Of a DNA stretch of 64,000 nucleotides, positions 10,678 through 23,464 are shown piece by piece. Each line of letters begins with the position of its first letter. Positions within the stretch are counted from its first letter, which is position 1. Made by a program: the position numbers and the translations under genes. The DNA is taken from the NCBI GenBank assembly GCA_039621445.1, contig CP154955.1, positions 49,212,086-49,276,085 of the forward strand. The letters run 5' to 3'. This DNA is from Euglena gracilis (lineage: Eukaryota > Euglenida > Euglenophyceae > Euglenales). The notes under the pieces were generated by a model. That model saw nothing but the letters and a program-made list of their open reading frames with translations. It did not search any database and was not told where the DNA came from.

Positions 10678-12454
10678 TGGGGGGTTCATCCCCAAAATGC
10701 ACCCAAATACCTTTTACGGAGGAAAATAATGGACTATTGCATGCTTTTCTCAGCTTGGGGAAAAAACTGCAAGTTCGAAAACGTTGTCTTTTCCATCACC
10801 ATGGGTTCACCAGCAACCAGTGTATGCGGGCTCCAATTAAGCAGAATATTTAGGTGGCTGAAGAAAGGCTGGTGTCTGCTACTCCCTCCCCCTGTCCCTC
10901 ATCTGGAATTGGACCCATGCCAGAGTCGGGGGAAAAAAGTGCAAAAAAAAAGCAGAACCAAATTATGGAAAAAATGTTCTTTTTTTGAACCAAATTTCGA
11001 GCTCGGCAGACCATTTCGGCCCACTTTCGGTACAGTATGGAGCATTCACTTCATAACCTCCAATTTTGTGGGTCACAACCCCAAGCCGCAAAGCCTCTGC
11101 CAGCCCATAGGGTGTGGTGATCGTGTGCACACACTGGTATGGCACCGCCCTGCACAAAAATGCCCCACAAAGCTGAGGCCAGACCTTTGAGAGCTAAATT
11201 TTGCATATTGTGACCCCTCCCAAACTCCAAATCAACTCCCATCCTGGAAAGGAGAGGAGGAGGTCCATATTGGGCTGGCAGCTTGACCCCACCTTTGGAC
11301 GACATGTGGTGGAGGCTGGCGAGGGAGGCAGTGATTTCGTCAAGGTGGACATTATGGGCAATTTCAAAATATTTTTGGCCATTATTAGCTCAAAACTGGT
11401 CAACCTGACGGAGTCAATGCCTCCACAGCCAGCGTTGACAGGGGTGTCCGCCACCTGTCGTCCAAAGGCGGGATCTCGGAAGACCTCGGAAGCTACCCAC
11501 CCCAGTATGGACTCAAAGGTCTGGCCTCAGCTTGGTGGGGTACAATGCGGCAGAGGTGGCTGGGGCACTGTTGCCCAGGCCGGTGCCATACCAGTGTGCA
11601 TACACCATCACCACACCCATGGGCTGGCAGAGGCTTGGGGGCTTGAAGTCGGGTATTGGAGGTGTATGAGAATTAATGCTCCAAACTGTGTTGGGCCTAC
11701 CTAAAAGCAAAAATTCAGCACCACCATTCCAGTGCCTGACATGCAATGAAATTAAAATGAAAATATTTGTCGATGAGGGATGGAAGGCTGCAAAAGGCTG
11801 CTGGCTGGACCCCCAGAGTGGGGTCCCAGGTTGGAGAACCCAATAATCCTTGAAAATGCGAAATTGTGGGGGAAAAAAGGAAATTGTTAAGTAAGGCAAA
11901 AAAAAAACACAAAGATTTCAAAATTGGCAAAACAAAGAATCCAAAAAAACATGCCTTTTGAAATTCCGGCAACATTCTGACTCTGGAAACATGCAATTTG
12001 TTAGCAACTTTTTTTTAAAAAAAAATTACTTATTTTTTTTAAAAAATAAAACACCTTTGATTACAGATAAAAATCTGATCCAAAATATTGAATTTCTCAA
12101 ATTCGAAAGCCGAACCGAACCCCAGAGTGCAAACACACATTTCTTTGCCTTTGTGTGTGTGCTTCTATTAAAAAAAAAAGCATCTTATGCATGGTTTTCT
12201 GAGTTTTTTTCCCAGCATATTTTTTAAGCTCTTCTGTAGCTCTTCTGTTTGCCCTGGCTTTCGACGTCTAAGAAACGGGTTTCCTTGCAGACTCAAGAGC
12301 CGCCCTTGGACAGGAACCACCGCGCCAGATGGATTGACATTTGAAAACCCATTGCTTTGAAATTCTGAACAACTGTTTTCAGCCGGCATGCGACAGCAGG
12401 GATTTTCTTAAGGACCTGGGGGTCCCGCGGGTTGGCTGGAAAGAAGGTAGCTGG
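10678..12454. other. Gene-free 1.8 kb
   Basis: Moderately complex sequence. Two related blocks (about 11040-11180 and 11500-11720) share TGTGCACACACTGGTATGG/TGCATACACCATCACC-like phrases and AAGTCGGG/TAAAGC(A)AAAA endings, suggesting an old duplication. No exon with splice sites or recognised domain. Confidence 0.4.
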
Positions 12455-13235
12455 CTGGATCCCGACCCCCCCCCCCAAATTAAGGCGCAGGTCTTTTTTT
12501 TGGGTGTGCTGCCGGAATCTTCCAGGGGGTCCTTCTTTTGGATTTTTTCTAAACCGACCTGGCCCCCTAAAAAAATCATCTTTGTTCAGGTTCCCAAAAA
12601 CAGTGAAAATCGTTTTTTGGTGCTACTGGCCATGCTGGTTCTGGAGGTCAGGCTGACCTCTGGAGGTCGACAGAAATGGCAACTGTGCCGCATTCCCCCA
12701 AAAGACTTTCAACTAAATCCCCCCCCCCCCAAGTTCTCCCCAGGGGATTTGGTTTTGCTGCCCAAATATAAGCCCCCCCTGATGTGGAGCCAGACGCTGG
12801 TGTCATTCAGGAACAGGTCGAAAAATTTTGGGCAGATATAACATTTGTTTCACCAGAAATGCTCCACTTTGGATAATAATTGCGCATTTCTGTGAAAAAA
12901 AAGAAGGTACACAACGAAAATTTGGCATAAAATTGGTATTTGGCCACAATTGAAGGCTGCCGAAGGTCACCCGAAAAAGTTTGATTTTCCCTCCCAAATA
13001 TAAAGCCCCCCCCAAAATTTACCAATTTTTGCACTTCAAAAATCTGAAAAGTTCTGAAATTTCACCATTTTTGTGTCTGAAATTGGGGTTCTCGGAAATT
13101 TTTCAGGGAAAGTTTTCACCCTCCCCAGCGCTTCATGCCGTCAGGGGGGGGTCTATTTTTGTATTTTTGTTACCGGTCCGGGGGGCTTATTTTTTGGGGG
13201 GGTCTTATTTCTGGGGGGTTTTATTTTGGGAAGGG
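12455..13235 (+). mobile_element. Family A copy split by a nested family Q segment
   Basis: The left half (GGTCTTTTTTTTGGGTGTGC, then GGTTCCCAAAAACAGTGAAA) and the right half (TTTTTGCACTTCAAAAATC, GCGCTTCATGCCGTC, G-tract) correspond to the two halves of 6848-7320. They are separated by about 370 bp that includes family Q sequence. Confidence 0.6.
12705..13018 (+). repeat. Dispersed repeat family Q, nested in family A
   Basis: Landmarks shared with 34050-34395: GCCCAAATATAAGCCCC, GT(G)(T/C)CATTCAGG, CCACTTTGG and a final CCCAAATATAAAGCCCC. Terminal TAAAT and ATTTA are inverted. Confidence 0.55.
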
Positions 13236-13239
13236 GTTA

Positions 13240-13500
13240 AGGGGTGGGGGGTCCAGAACGGGGGTTTGGCCGGCTAGCAGGTGGACCCGGCAGGCACCCC
13301 AGCAACATGCAAAAAAAGCCCAAATCAAGCCAAGTTGGCATTTCTCGGCCTGAAAACCAAAAGCGCTCAAAAGCGGCCATTTTTGGCCATTTTTCGAAAG
13401 TTTTCGGTCTTTGTGCCGAACATTTTTTTCGGTCCAGCCCGGCTTTGCCGGGCTAGCCCCCTCTGGACCCCCCCTGGAGGGAGGGGGGGGTCCAGCTAGC
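13240..13500 (+). repeat. Dispersed repeat family M, copy 2
   Basis: Similar to 3470-3720. It ends in TTTTCGGTCTTTGTGCCGAA followed by GGTCCAGCCCGGCTTTGCCG and G/C tracts. Confidence 0.6.
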
Positions 13501-16500
13501 ACCTTTTTCCAGCCGGCCCACAAGACCCCCCCCCTTCCGCCCTTCCTCCAGACGTGGGGCTCCGGCCCAATCCCCGCCGCTGCGCCCGTCCGGTTCTGTA
13601 TTCCGCAGGAAAAATAAACCACGGCGCAAGACGCGGGCGATCCCCCCCGTCCCCGAGGCCGGCAGACCGCCGCCGCCCCAAACAGCGCGGGGCAGAGCCA
13701 GGGCTGAACCGGAGGCTGGGGGTGGACCCCACCCAAGGCAGAGTGGCAGTTTGAGACCGGGGGGGGGGGCACCTACCCATCCCCGAGTGGGTGGGCGGGG
13801 GCAGGGGGGGGGAGACGGCTTGGGGGACACACCTTGGGGGGAGGGGCAAATTTTGGTCCAAAATTTTTGGTGATTTGTGCCGAAAAAAAAAGGAAAAGAG
13901 GAAACTCTTGCGGGGGAACCCAATCATCTGGATCCCCTCCCCGGGAGGATATTAAAAAGAAAATGAGGGGGAGGGCCCCCAAAGGGAAAAACCCAGCATG
14001 AAGTGTCAGAAAATTTTTGAGGAGCCCCCCAAAAGTGCCCAGAAATCGCGTTTTCGGGTGTTTTTTTTTGAACAAACCCTTCTCCCCTCCCCCTGAACAA
14101 AACCAACGCTCGCTTCATACCCCCAGGGTGAGGGGGATTGGCTCGGACCCCTCCCCCCTATGGGTCACCAACCGTCAAAACCGTAAATTTTTTTTTGAGC
14201 CTGACAAATGTGACCCCCCCCCCCCGGCCAAGGGGGTCAACCCCCCCCCCCCCCAATCGAACACCCACAGGGTCATGGGATAGCCGATCAGCCCTGGGCG
14301 GGGACGCTGTGGGGGCCGACGGGGGAGGGGGGCAAAACCGGCAGAGCGGCGGGGCAAGCATGGGGGGGGGGTGCGCGGTGGCGTGAGAGGGCCTGCTTGG
14401 GGGGGGGAGTGGCAGCGGCACAGCGACGGGCGGCCACTGGGGGCTACCGGTCAGCACCACCCTTCCCCCCACCCAAGCTGTCTAGACTCGGCGGGACGTG
14501 TGCGTCTTTGCGCCGAAACCCATACCCGGCGGGAGGTCTGGCCCCGCCCCCCCCCCCCCGCCCCCCGATTTCTTCCACTCTTCTGAGCGAAGAAGAAAAG
14601 GATTTGAAGGAAATTTTTTGACAGGGAAGTTTGCTAGGATTTTCACATCGACCATCGCATTTTTGGGGACACATTTTTGGGCATTATTGCAAATTTCCAT
14701 TTTGGGCGCGGAAATGCACCAGTTTTTTGGGGGGAATTTCCTGTGTGAAGGTGTGTTGGATGGGATGCAAGGAAATGGTACCTGGTAAAATTTCATTTTT
14801 TTTAAAAAAAACCCGTTATTTTTTGCCACTCTGTTCAAAAAATACATGATTTTTTGGAAAACCAAAAAAGGCCAGCTCTGGGCCAATCTGATTGCATTGT
14901 TGCGTATTGAATAAAAATATGAAGAGAGGTGCTTGTGGGGTGGTGACCCGTTTGGTGCGGCCCTGTTCACAGCTCACGCCCCCCCCCCCATCGAAGGATT
15001 CACCTCAAAATCGTCGCGTTGCACACAGGCCTGCCCATATGCGTCCCCACGTGTTCCACGTCCCGTAGGCTGCCTGACTGGCAAATAGACAGCCAACTCT
15101 CCCCAGGCGGTCAGCCAGTCTGTCGTTTGTGCCGGACACAGAAAAGGGGCAGCGGTGGTGCTGTGGCCGTGGGCGTGGGACCAGCGTCAAGGCCGAGATG
15201 GGATGAGAGCCGGGGGGGGGGGGCAAGGAGCCGGGGGGGGGGGGGCAACACGGACCCTCAAACAAAAAAAATGCAAAAAAACCACAAGTGAGCACAAAAA
15301 ATGCAAGTTGCATGCAAAATTATTTTGGGAATTTCCCTGGGATGTTCACTTTCTGCTGGAGAGGACTTCGAAAAACTCTTTCCCAGGATTCTTCTTCATA
15401 TTAAATATCATCCAACGTAATGCATCCTTTGGACGATCTTTCACATCTTTACCTCCCAAAAAAAAGACATAAAAGAACAAAACAATGTATGAAACATAAA
15501 AGCACAAAAAAAAGCAAAAAAATGCAAATTTTGCAAAAAATGAAAAGTGAAGCAAAAATGCAAAATCTTCAATTGCATTTTGCACTGATTGCACTGATTG
15601 CATTTTGAATATCCTTGGTGTCTAAACTTTGGGAACATGCTGATTCAATATATATACAATTTGTTGGCCAAACAATCAAAAAAAAGTCAACAAAATCTTT
15701 GTCTTGGGGGGAAATTAGGTCTAAAAAGCAGATTTTGAACTCCCAAATCCAAAAATACTCCCAGAATGAATAAAAAAATATCCCGGAAAAAACAAAAAAA
15801 CAAACAAAAAACCCGCAAAAAACACAAAATTTGCCAGAATTGAAATACGCAAAAGAAACACAAAAAATGCATTTGCTGTGAGACCCCTGGCCATACCATT
15901 GCTTTCCAACCCCTCTGGAGGGAGGGTCACTTTTTGCTTTAAAAAAAACTAGCCAGTTGATTTACAACAACCAATCACCCACTTCTGACTCCTCTGGAGG
16001 GGGGGGTCGGTCAATCGGATCACTCAGCCAAAAGAATGGCCCAAAATCAATGGATTTTGGGGAAAAATTGCGAAAAATTTCGTCCACCTTCAGCGCCAAG
16101 TGACCACCTTTTTGGCCTTTTCAGGCCGACCGCAACCCCGCAACCGGGGGGGTCTCATTGAAAAAGCCAGTCCCCCAGTGGGGTCGGACATACCTCAAGC
16201 AATGCCATGCCTTTTGACCGACAGTTCAATGCTTCAATGGACTGCCGGGAGGCAGCCCGATGTCAGACACCTGATTTGGGAAAACTCAAGGAGAAGGGGG
16301 TTCGAAATTAGTGAGACAGGGGTGCTTCCAGGGTTTTTCTTAAGGACCCCCCGCAGGGATGGATGGGAAGCCTTGAGGGGGGGGGGGTGGGTCGGACCCC
16401 CCCCTCCTACCTCGAAACTGAGGGGGGGCCGAAATTTTTTTCGATTTCATGGACGGGCAAAGGGCCGGAAATCGGGTCGGAATCGGTCAAAAAACCCTGA

Positions 16501-17299
16501 TTTTTCTTTGAAAATCGATCCAAAAATGCTCATTTTTTGATTTTTTTTGAACATGTTTTGGGGGGAAAACACCAACACATCAAAAAATGGGCAATATGGC
16601 CAAAAGTCAGCAAAAGGGGTGTTTTTTGCTCATTTTCCGGCGCTGCGCGCCGGAAGAAAATTTTCTGCTATTTTTGGCACCTGTCAAGGAGGGGGGGGGT
16701 GGGGGGCTTCCGGCCCCCCCTCCCAACATCTGGGGGGGGGGGTGGTCCGGACCCCCCCCCCCTACTACCTTACCCCCTTAGGGGGGGGGGTGGTCGGGAC
16801 CCCCCCCCCCTACCACCTACCTCAATACCGAATGGCTTCCCATCCTTCTCTGTCCCCTTTTGTGGTCCAGCGTCCGGCTGCTGGCTGGTAACGAGCTTCT
16901 GGCTGGACCCCCCCCCCCCCCCGGGGGATAGGGGGGGGGAGGGGGGTCCAGGGCTGGAGGGGGCTGGGCCGGACTGGGTCGATGAGAAGCAAATCTTTAT
17001 GAAACATTTTTGCCTTCTCGACATTTTGATGGATGGATGTAGATCAAGGCTGGGGGCTGGGGGGCCGCGAGGGAGGAAGCTGCGGTGAGGGGGAAAAATG
17101 CAGTGATAGGTGAGCTGGGCAACCCAATTGGCTGGCCAGCCTACGGCCGGCTGGCCTGGCCTCCGGCCGGGCTGGGCCCAACCTTATTTCACTCGACCCC
17201 GGGGGGGGCACCCAGCCGAACTTGGGGGGCTGGCTGGATTTGAGCTGCTAGCTGGCTGGACCCCCCCCCCCGGGGGGATAGGGTAACCTCCGGCTTAAG
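13501..17299. other. Gene-free 3.8 kb rich in G and C homopolymers
   Basis: Dozens of C or G runs of eight or more. CGGCGCTGCGCGCCGG hairpin near 16638-16660. GGTCCGGACCCC-type palindromes near 16735-16805. Repeated GCTGGCTGGACCCCC phrases at 16880-16915 and 17225-17265. Long frames here are homopolymer artefacts. Confidence 0.5.
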
Positions 17300-18180
17300 A
17301 AAACCCCTGGGTGCTTCAGATAAATAAACAAGAAGGAACAAAATCGATGCATCGTGCGGCATCGTTACACAGACACAAAATAAAATATTTGTTTGGCATT
17401 TGCTGCCACACATCCATAAAGTGGAACCAAAGCTTCCCACCACCAGAGACGAAGGAGAGGCTGGTTCCATGGTTCCAGGTGTGTGGAAATGAGTCCAGAT
17501 GGTCAATGTGGCCAACCATGAGAGTGTGGTATAAGGGATGGGGCGGTGATGAACGAAGCTTTGTACAACATCCAAGAGAGCAATGGCTGTAATGATGAAT
17601 GCGTGAGTGTGAAGGTGCATTTCTGTGCGTTGCTGGGAGTTTGGTTGCCTTCCGCCGGGTAGTGTGCACGTGTGTGTTTAGTTTGTGTGCGGGCGTGCAT
17701 ATGTGCGATGCTGCTGTTGTGTCTGTGTGTACGTCTGCCCATTGAGTGTCACCTCGTGTTCTGTGGCTGTCTCTGAGTGGCTCGCGCGTGCATGCGTGCG
17801 CGGGGAGTGGCGAGGTTCTGCCAAAAGAAACAGAAGCCATATGAAATGGGCCCCCCACGCGGCTGTGGGCGCCGCGGTTGGGCTGCAGAGGATGGCCCCA
17901 TTGCTTGGCGCGCAACTCATTCTCAGAAACCGCGGGGGCAAATATTTTTTTGAACATGTGGTGAGAGGACAAGCAGGATACGCACAACTGGGGCGGTAAA
18001 CCAGGCAGAAAACGAAAATCCAACCCCCCTGGGGGGTCAAAGATTACATGCACTCCAGCAGCAATGTCGGGGCAGTTTCGTGTGTGTTGGCAAATTTCGG
18101 TGGGCATATCAGGATAAAACTCTCAAAAATGGCGGCGGGGAAGACTGCAAGGTCAAAATGCATAATTTGTTTTTGCAGAT
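17300..18180. other. Low-homopolymer stretch with a 263-codon frame of doubtful status
   Basis: A minus-strand frame (18107-17316) is open for 263 codons, but its composition follows a degenerate TG-rich tract at 17610-17820 (His/Thr-rich translation) and I see no domain or codon bias like the GC-rich exons. I leave it uncalled. Confidence 0.35.
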
Positions 18181-19214
18181 TCGGCATACATATTAGGTTC
18201 AAATGGATAATCATTGGAAATTGAAGCTAATAACAAAGATATGCTTCGATCGTGCATTCCACATTCTCGGAGCACGCCACTTTCCCCAATTCTCACAAAA
18301 CTCCCAACCCCAGATTAGTTTTTCAGTTTTGTTTTTAGTTTTTCATTCAAATTTCACATTATTATATGTTTCACATCATAAACAAATGATGTTGAAATAT
18401 AAAGAAATGAAGAAATGTTGAAATATAAAGACTTCATGAAAAATGGAAGTTCATGCACCAGCAACTTGCAAAAGAGACTGGCGAGGGGGATGGAGCTTTT
18501 CAGAGCTAAGCAATATCATGTGCAGATACCGATACAGGTCTTGTATGGAGAGATAGAGAGAGAAAAAGAGAGAGAGAGAGCGCACAACTTAGCAGGGGCA
18601 GAGACGGCACATGGAGACCACCTTGTCTCAGCCAAGAGGCTGCCCCCCCCCCCCCCGATGACAACAAACCTGCAAGGGGGGGGGGGGGGGGGGAGGGATT
18701 GGGGGTTCCACCGATTTCGGTCATCCGTTCCATGGGACGAATCGGTGGGGTTGGCCGTGCCCTGGGGCACGTGCCCAAATGGCGAGAACCCCACGGGCTG
18801 TAGACCCGTCAGGGGGGGGGGGCAAAAAATGAGCCCCGAGATGGCCAAAGTGTGCCCCTTCTGGCCTCTTGGCACCGGATCGATCACCTTGGCGCCTGCC
18901 CTCCCCTGCCTGCCTTGGACGAGGGCATGGGGGGAAAGGATTCAGAAAACAGGGCCACAGAGTCGGCATTTTGGCACAAAATCAAAAAATAATTCCCAGC
19001 ATATTAATCATATGATTCTGACCACTCCGATCATCTCCCAAAAATTATGGGAAATCTGTTTATTCATATATTTGACTGCCAAAGAGGCCCCAAAAATCCC
19101 CCCAAAAATTTATGGCCATTTTGAACTTCAAAAAGTGCAGCTGCGGAGTTAGGAAAAAAATTAAAATTGCAATTGGACAGGGGCTTTGTTCTAAGACAAT
19201 GACCATATCCTTAA
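18181..19214. other. Gene-free stretch
   Basis: Includes a short GAGAGA tract (18549-18580), C and G runs at 18644-18690, and otherwise unremarkable sequence. No supported gene. Confidence 0.4.
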
Positions 19215-19990
19215 TAAATAATTAATAAATAAATGTAATAATAATAGCATTTCATGCAATTAATACAATATATAACACAATACAACACAATACAATACAA
19301 TACAATACAATACAATACAATACAATACAATACAATACAATACAATACAATACAATACATTTTTGCATAACATAACATACCATAACATAACATACCATAA
19401 CATAACATGACATAACATAACATAACACAACACAACATAACATGACACAACGTAACGAACGTAACACAACATAACATGACATGATATGATAAACATAACA
19501 TAACATAACACAACATAACAAAACATAACATAACGTAATGCAATATAATATACTATAATACTATACCATAATATAATATAATATAAGATAATATAATATA
19601 ATACAATACAATACAATATAATATAATATAATATAATACAATAGAATAGAAGAGAAGAGAAGAGAACGAAGAGAAGAGCAGAGAAGAGAATAGAGTAGAA
19701 TAGAATAATAACATAACATAACATAACATAACATAACATAACATAACATAACATAACATAACATAACATAACATAACATAACATAACATAACATAACATA
19801 ACGTAACGTAACATAACATAACATAACATAACATAACATAACATAACATAACATAACGTAACATAACACAATGCAATACAACACAACACAATACAATATA
19901 ATATTATATTATCATATCACAAATATACATATACATATACATACACATGTACATGTACATGTGCATATACATATACATACAGTATGTATT
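19215..19990. repeat. Mosaic pentanucleotide satellite
   Basis: Successive blocks of ACAAT (19268-19360), ATAAC with CATAC/CACAA variants (19370-19540), ATAAT/ACAAT (19550-19640), GAGAA variants (19645-19705) and ATAAC again (19708-19870), then ATACAT hexanucleotides. All frames across it translate to Cys/Tyr/Ile strings. Confidence 0.96.
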
Positions 19991-20164
19991 AAAATGAACC
20001 CTTTGATTGGCCACGGTTTCCCTGGGGTCAGCGAAGGCGCAGCGGCAGGGGCAAGAATGGCCGGCCTCGGTTCGGCCTCACTCTCCTCCCCAACCTCCTG
20101 CCTGCCGCGCAGCCTAATACCCCAGCCGGAAGGACTGCAGTGCGCGAATCCCAACACCTGCCAT

Positions 20165-20330
20165 TTTAGACTCATCAAACGTGCAGGGGGACCAAGTCCG
20201 TTCACCTTTCTTTCTCCCTGCCCGTACGCCACCTTTGGGAATCGCACAGCTGGGGCCAGGGAGGGGGATGTGGGTGGCGAAGGCGGCCGAACCGGCAGTC
20301 CTAACCCTGACCCGACGTCTCCACTGCAAC
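20165..20330. repeat. Dispersed repeat family K, copy 1
   Basis: TTTCTTTCTCCCTGCCCGTA and GCCACCTTTGGGAATCGC resemble TTTCTTTTCCCCTGCCTGTC and GCCACCCTTGGTAATCGC at 36255-36300. The following CCTAACCCTGACC is telomere-like. Confidence 0.45.
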
Positions 20331-21419
20331 GCCAACCAAGGGCGTGTTTTGTTTATGCTGTTTTTAGTCCTGACCCAGAGAAATGGGAATACTTGTCCAA
20401 AGCACGCACTGTGTTTGCACAGCAAATCATGTTGCAAAATGAAAAATTTCCCCAGAGGAGGTGGACATTTTTCCAAGTCCTCTGCAAAAAAAATGTGCAG
20501 TCCCGGGGAGGTCCTAAAGGAGTTTGTGTGCAGCTTGCACTTTGCAACTTGCAATTTGCATACTTTTCATTTTTTTCATTTTTTTTTCATTTTTTTTGCA
20601 TTGAGCATTTTGAGGGGCCTTGTTCATTGAAAACTGAGATCAATTAAAAAAATCCGGAGAGCAATAATTTTTTTTGGCAAAAAACACCTTCCATATGCTG
20701 TCTTTAAAAGACCTGAGGAGGTTACACACTTGGGGCATATTTCAACGCCCCCCCCCCCCCAGCGCTTGGCCAACCATCAGGGGTTGAAAAATCTGCGCAG
20801 CGTCCGGCCAAGGCGACCTGGCCGAAGCCCGACAGGTGTGCTGAGGGTACAGGGACTGAGTCGACATGTCTGGGCTCCATCCATGATGGGACCCGGCAGC
20901 AGGGGCGTGAGGCGCTGGCAGCCTCGGATTACTTACATGTACTGGTCCGTGCCACACCGTTGCTCACAGGGGGCCATGCAATAGAAACAGTTTATTTATT
21001 ATTTTGTGTTAGTTGTGTTATGTACCCAGAACATACAACCCTATAACAACAACAACCCCACTGACCCATATACATACCCATACAAAGACATACACATACA
21101 ACCATCATACACAACATACACCAAGACAAAATACCATACAACAAACATCATACCATCAAAAAAAAAACTTCCATATATTTTTGCATTTGTGAGGGGACCA
21201 ACCCCCCTAGATCTAACCAATAGCCAAAAACCACCTCCTATCCCATACAACCCCCAATCTAAGCCCAACCCCAATCCCGTCTGGTTTATGGGGTGTCTGG
21301 GGGCCATATACATATATATGGTTTTTATGTAATATTGTGTGTGTTTTACAACTCCTCGCCGACCCCCGCGTTGGGTCTCCACTCCTCCAAAGACCAGTCA
21401 GTCACCCCCTTCCCTGGTG
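20331..21419. other. Gene-free stretch
   Basis: AT-rich low-complexity TTTTTCATTTTTTT (20563-20600), a C run at 20748-20760 and an ACATACA-rich piece (21045-21160). No exon-like block. Confidence 0.4.
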
Positions 21420-21644
21420 GGGGGGGAGGGGGCAGTGACTGAGTGACTGAATGGCCGCGTGGTGGGCACCCCCAGGTGAAGGGGACGGCATTCAGCAATT
21501 TGACCCTTGTCCAGAGCTGGGTGGTTGCCTGTGAAAGGCAAGGCTGTCCTTCGCCGTAGCTCTGTCAGCGCCGGGGTTGAGACATTTTCAGACCGCTCTC
21601 TCCACCCACAGTGATATAAATACAAAGTTCAAAGTTGGTAACTG
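21420..21644 (-). repeat. Inverted duplication family F, copy 1
   Basis: About 225 bp nearly identical to 23080-23308 in the opposite direction. Both contain an open frame beginning MYLYHCGWRERS, with a frame break between copies near the GGGTCAA position. The product is unknown and the second copy reads differently after residue 45, so I do not call a gene. Confidence 0.85.
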
Positions 21645-21676
21645 TTCCGCATCTGCACAATGGGCACACTTATGTA

Positions 21677-21902
21677 ACCCCCACCCCAAATAACCTGGCG
21701 GGGTCCTTGCTCCTGGCGGGGGCCGAATAACTTGGCATGGGGAGGGGCAAGAAAGATGGTTCCAGTAACTTGGCACCCCCCCTTTTAGGCAAAATTCCTT
21801 TATGGTGCTGAAAAAAGGGTCCAAATAACCTGGCGGGGGGGGGCAGGGAGAAAAAAGTTGGTTCCAATAACCTGGCACCCCGCCAGGGTATTTGGGGGGG
21901 GG
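21677..21902 (-). mobile_element. Miniature element family E, copy 1
   Basis: TA (21675-21676) precedes ACCCCCACCCCAAATAACC at the left. The right end, CCAGGGTATTTGGGG, is the inverse of CCCCAAATAACCTGG. Internal AATAACCTGGC units repeat four times. The matching copy at 60203-60414 is in the opposite orientation. Confidence 0.65.
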
Positions 21903-22379
21903 TGATGACCCAATCAAAACGCCAGGCCAGGGTCAACTGACAAAAAAAGCTCGCGGAACGGGCGAAAACATCGCCATTGAAACAGAACTTCGAGGGCCAC
22001 ATTTTCCTCAAGCAATCAACCACAGGCAAAAGAGGGCGGCGGTCAAGGTCTCCCGGGTGGAGAGGTCAGAAACTTTGGGCTGGCTGGAAAAAGCTTCCGG
22101 GAGTCTCCTGCTGGAACAGGGCCTGACCCAGCAACAGGGGGCTAGAAGTCGAGCCCCAAATCTGCAAGTTACACGGAAACACTCGATTTCTGAACGATGT
22201 TGACCGGGGCAGTCCGTCCGAAAAAAGGCTCGGCAAGCTATTTCCGCACAGCCGCCCTTCTTGGCGGCGTGACAAGAATTGAGACTGGGGATGGCCGAGG
22301 CTGGAAAAGGGCTGCTGGCTGACCCTGGACAGGGCTGCACACAAACGACTGGGCGGGGGGGGGGCTGCACAGGGAGGCC

Positions 22380-22441
22380 TGGTGGGGGGGGGTCGGACCC
22401 CTCTACCCACCACCCACCACCCATGGTTGTGGGGACTCCCG
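22380..22441. repeat. Dispersed repeat family T, copy 1
   Basis: GTCGGACCCC, ACCCACCACCCATGG and GGGGA(C/T)TCCCG match 61532-61592. It abuts the TA flanking the next element. Confidence 0.5.
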
Positions 22442-22443
22442 TA

Positions 22444-22850
22444 CCCCCCCCCCCCAAATAAGACCCCCCCAAAATAAGACTCCCCCCAAGAATAAGACCC
22501 CCCCCCTGGGCCGATCGAGCAAAAATTGAATAATAAGACCCTCCCTGACGGCGCGAAGCGCCGGAGATGGTGAACATTTACCCTGAAAAATTACCAAAAA
22601 CCTCAATTTCACACACAAAAATGATGAAACTTCAAAAAAAATTCTGTCAAATTACACCAATTTACACATGGCGCGCAGCGCCAAGGCAAAATTTTTGATG
22701 CTTTTGGGAACCTGAAAAATGACCTTTTTTTGGGCCCGGGTCGGTCAAAAAAAATCCAAAAATAAGACCCCCCAAAAATAAGACCCCCCCTGGAGGTCTC
22801 CAGCAAAAGACCCAAAAATAAGACCCGGGTCTTATTTTTGGGGGGGGGGT
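22444..22850 (-). mobile_element. Miniature element family A, reverse copy (407 bp)
   Basis: Reverse complement of the 6848-7320 type. TA at 22442-22443 precedes the C-run and CAAATAAGACCC; CTTATTTTTGGGG plus the G-run then T precedes TA at 22851-22852. Internal hairpins GGCGCGAAGCGCC (22549) and GGCGCGCAGCGCC (22671). Confidence 0.7.
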
Positions 22851-23079
22851 TACAGCCCTGGGGGCGCTTTGGCACCATACCTGCCACCATGCCACCGTGG
22901 GACTTTGCAACAGAAACTTGCTTTGGCTCCGAAGGAAAAATGGACCTAAATGGTGCCACCACTGGAAAAAGGGGAAAGGGTGGCAAAAGGGTGGGTGGCT
23001 CCCCACCCACCAGGACGGGGAGGTGGTCGGCCCCCCAACCACTCATAGGGCTTCCAAGGTTCCCGTTCACACCTGCCCA

Positions 23080-23308
23080 CAGGTTACCAACTTTGAACTT
23101 TGTATTTATATCACTGTGGGTGGAGAGAGCGGTCTGGAAATGTCTCAACCCCGGCGCTGACAGAGCTACGGCGAAGGAGAGCCTTGCCTTTCACAGGAAA
23201 CCACCCAGCTCTGGACATGGGTCAATGGCTGAATGCCGTCCCCTTCACCTGGGGGTGCCCACCACACGGCCATTCAGTCACTCAGTCACTGCCCCCCCCC
23301 CCTCTCCC
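23080..23308 (+). repeat. Inverted duplication family F, copy 2
   Basis: Opposite-orientation partner of 21420-21644, about 1.4 kb away. The two enclose the family E and family A elements. Confidence 0.85.
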
Positions 23309-23464
23309 ACAGGGTTGTGGGGGTCAACCCACAAAAAGAAAAAAACCCCGCAAAGAAGCCCAAAAATCAAGGGCAGCCGGGCGGCGACCGATCGTTTCTT
23401 GAAAGTGCAAAACTAAGGCCCAAAAAATGGGCAAAAATTCATTGAAAATGGGCTGCCGAACACC
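23309..23464. other. Spacer
   Basis: C-rich then A-rich sequence with no recognised feature. Confidence 0.3.

Noticed and set aside
17316-18107. 263-codon minus-strand frame
   Set aside because: It follows a degenerate TG tract, with His/Thr/Arg-rich translation and no recognisable motif.
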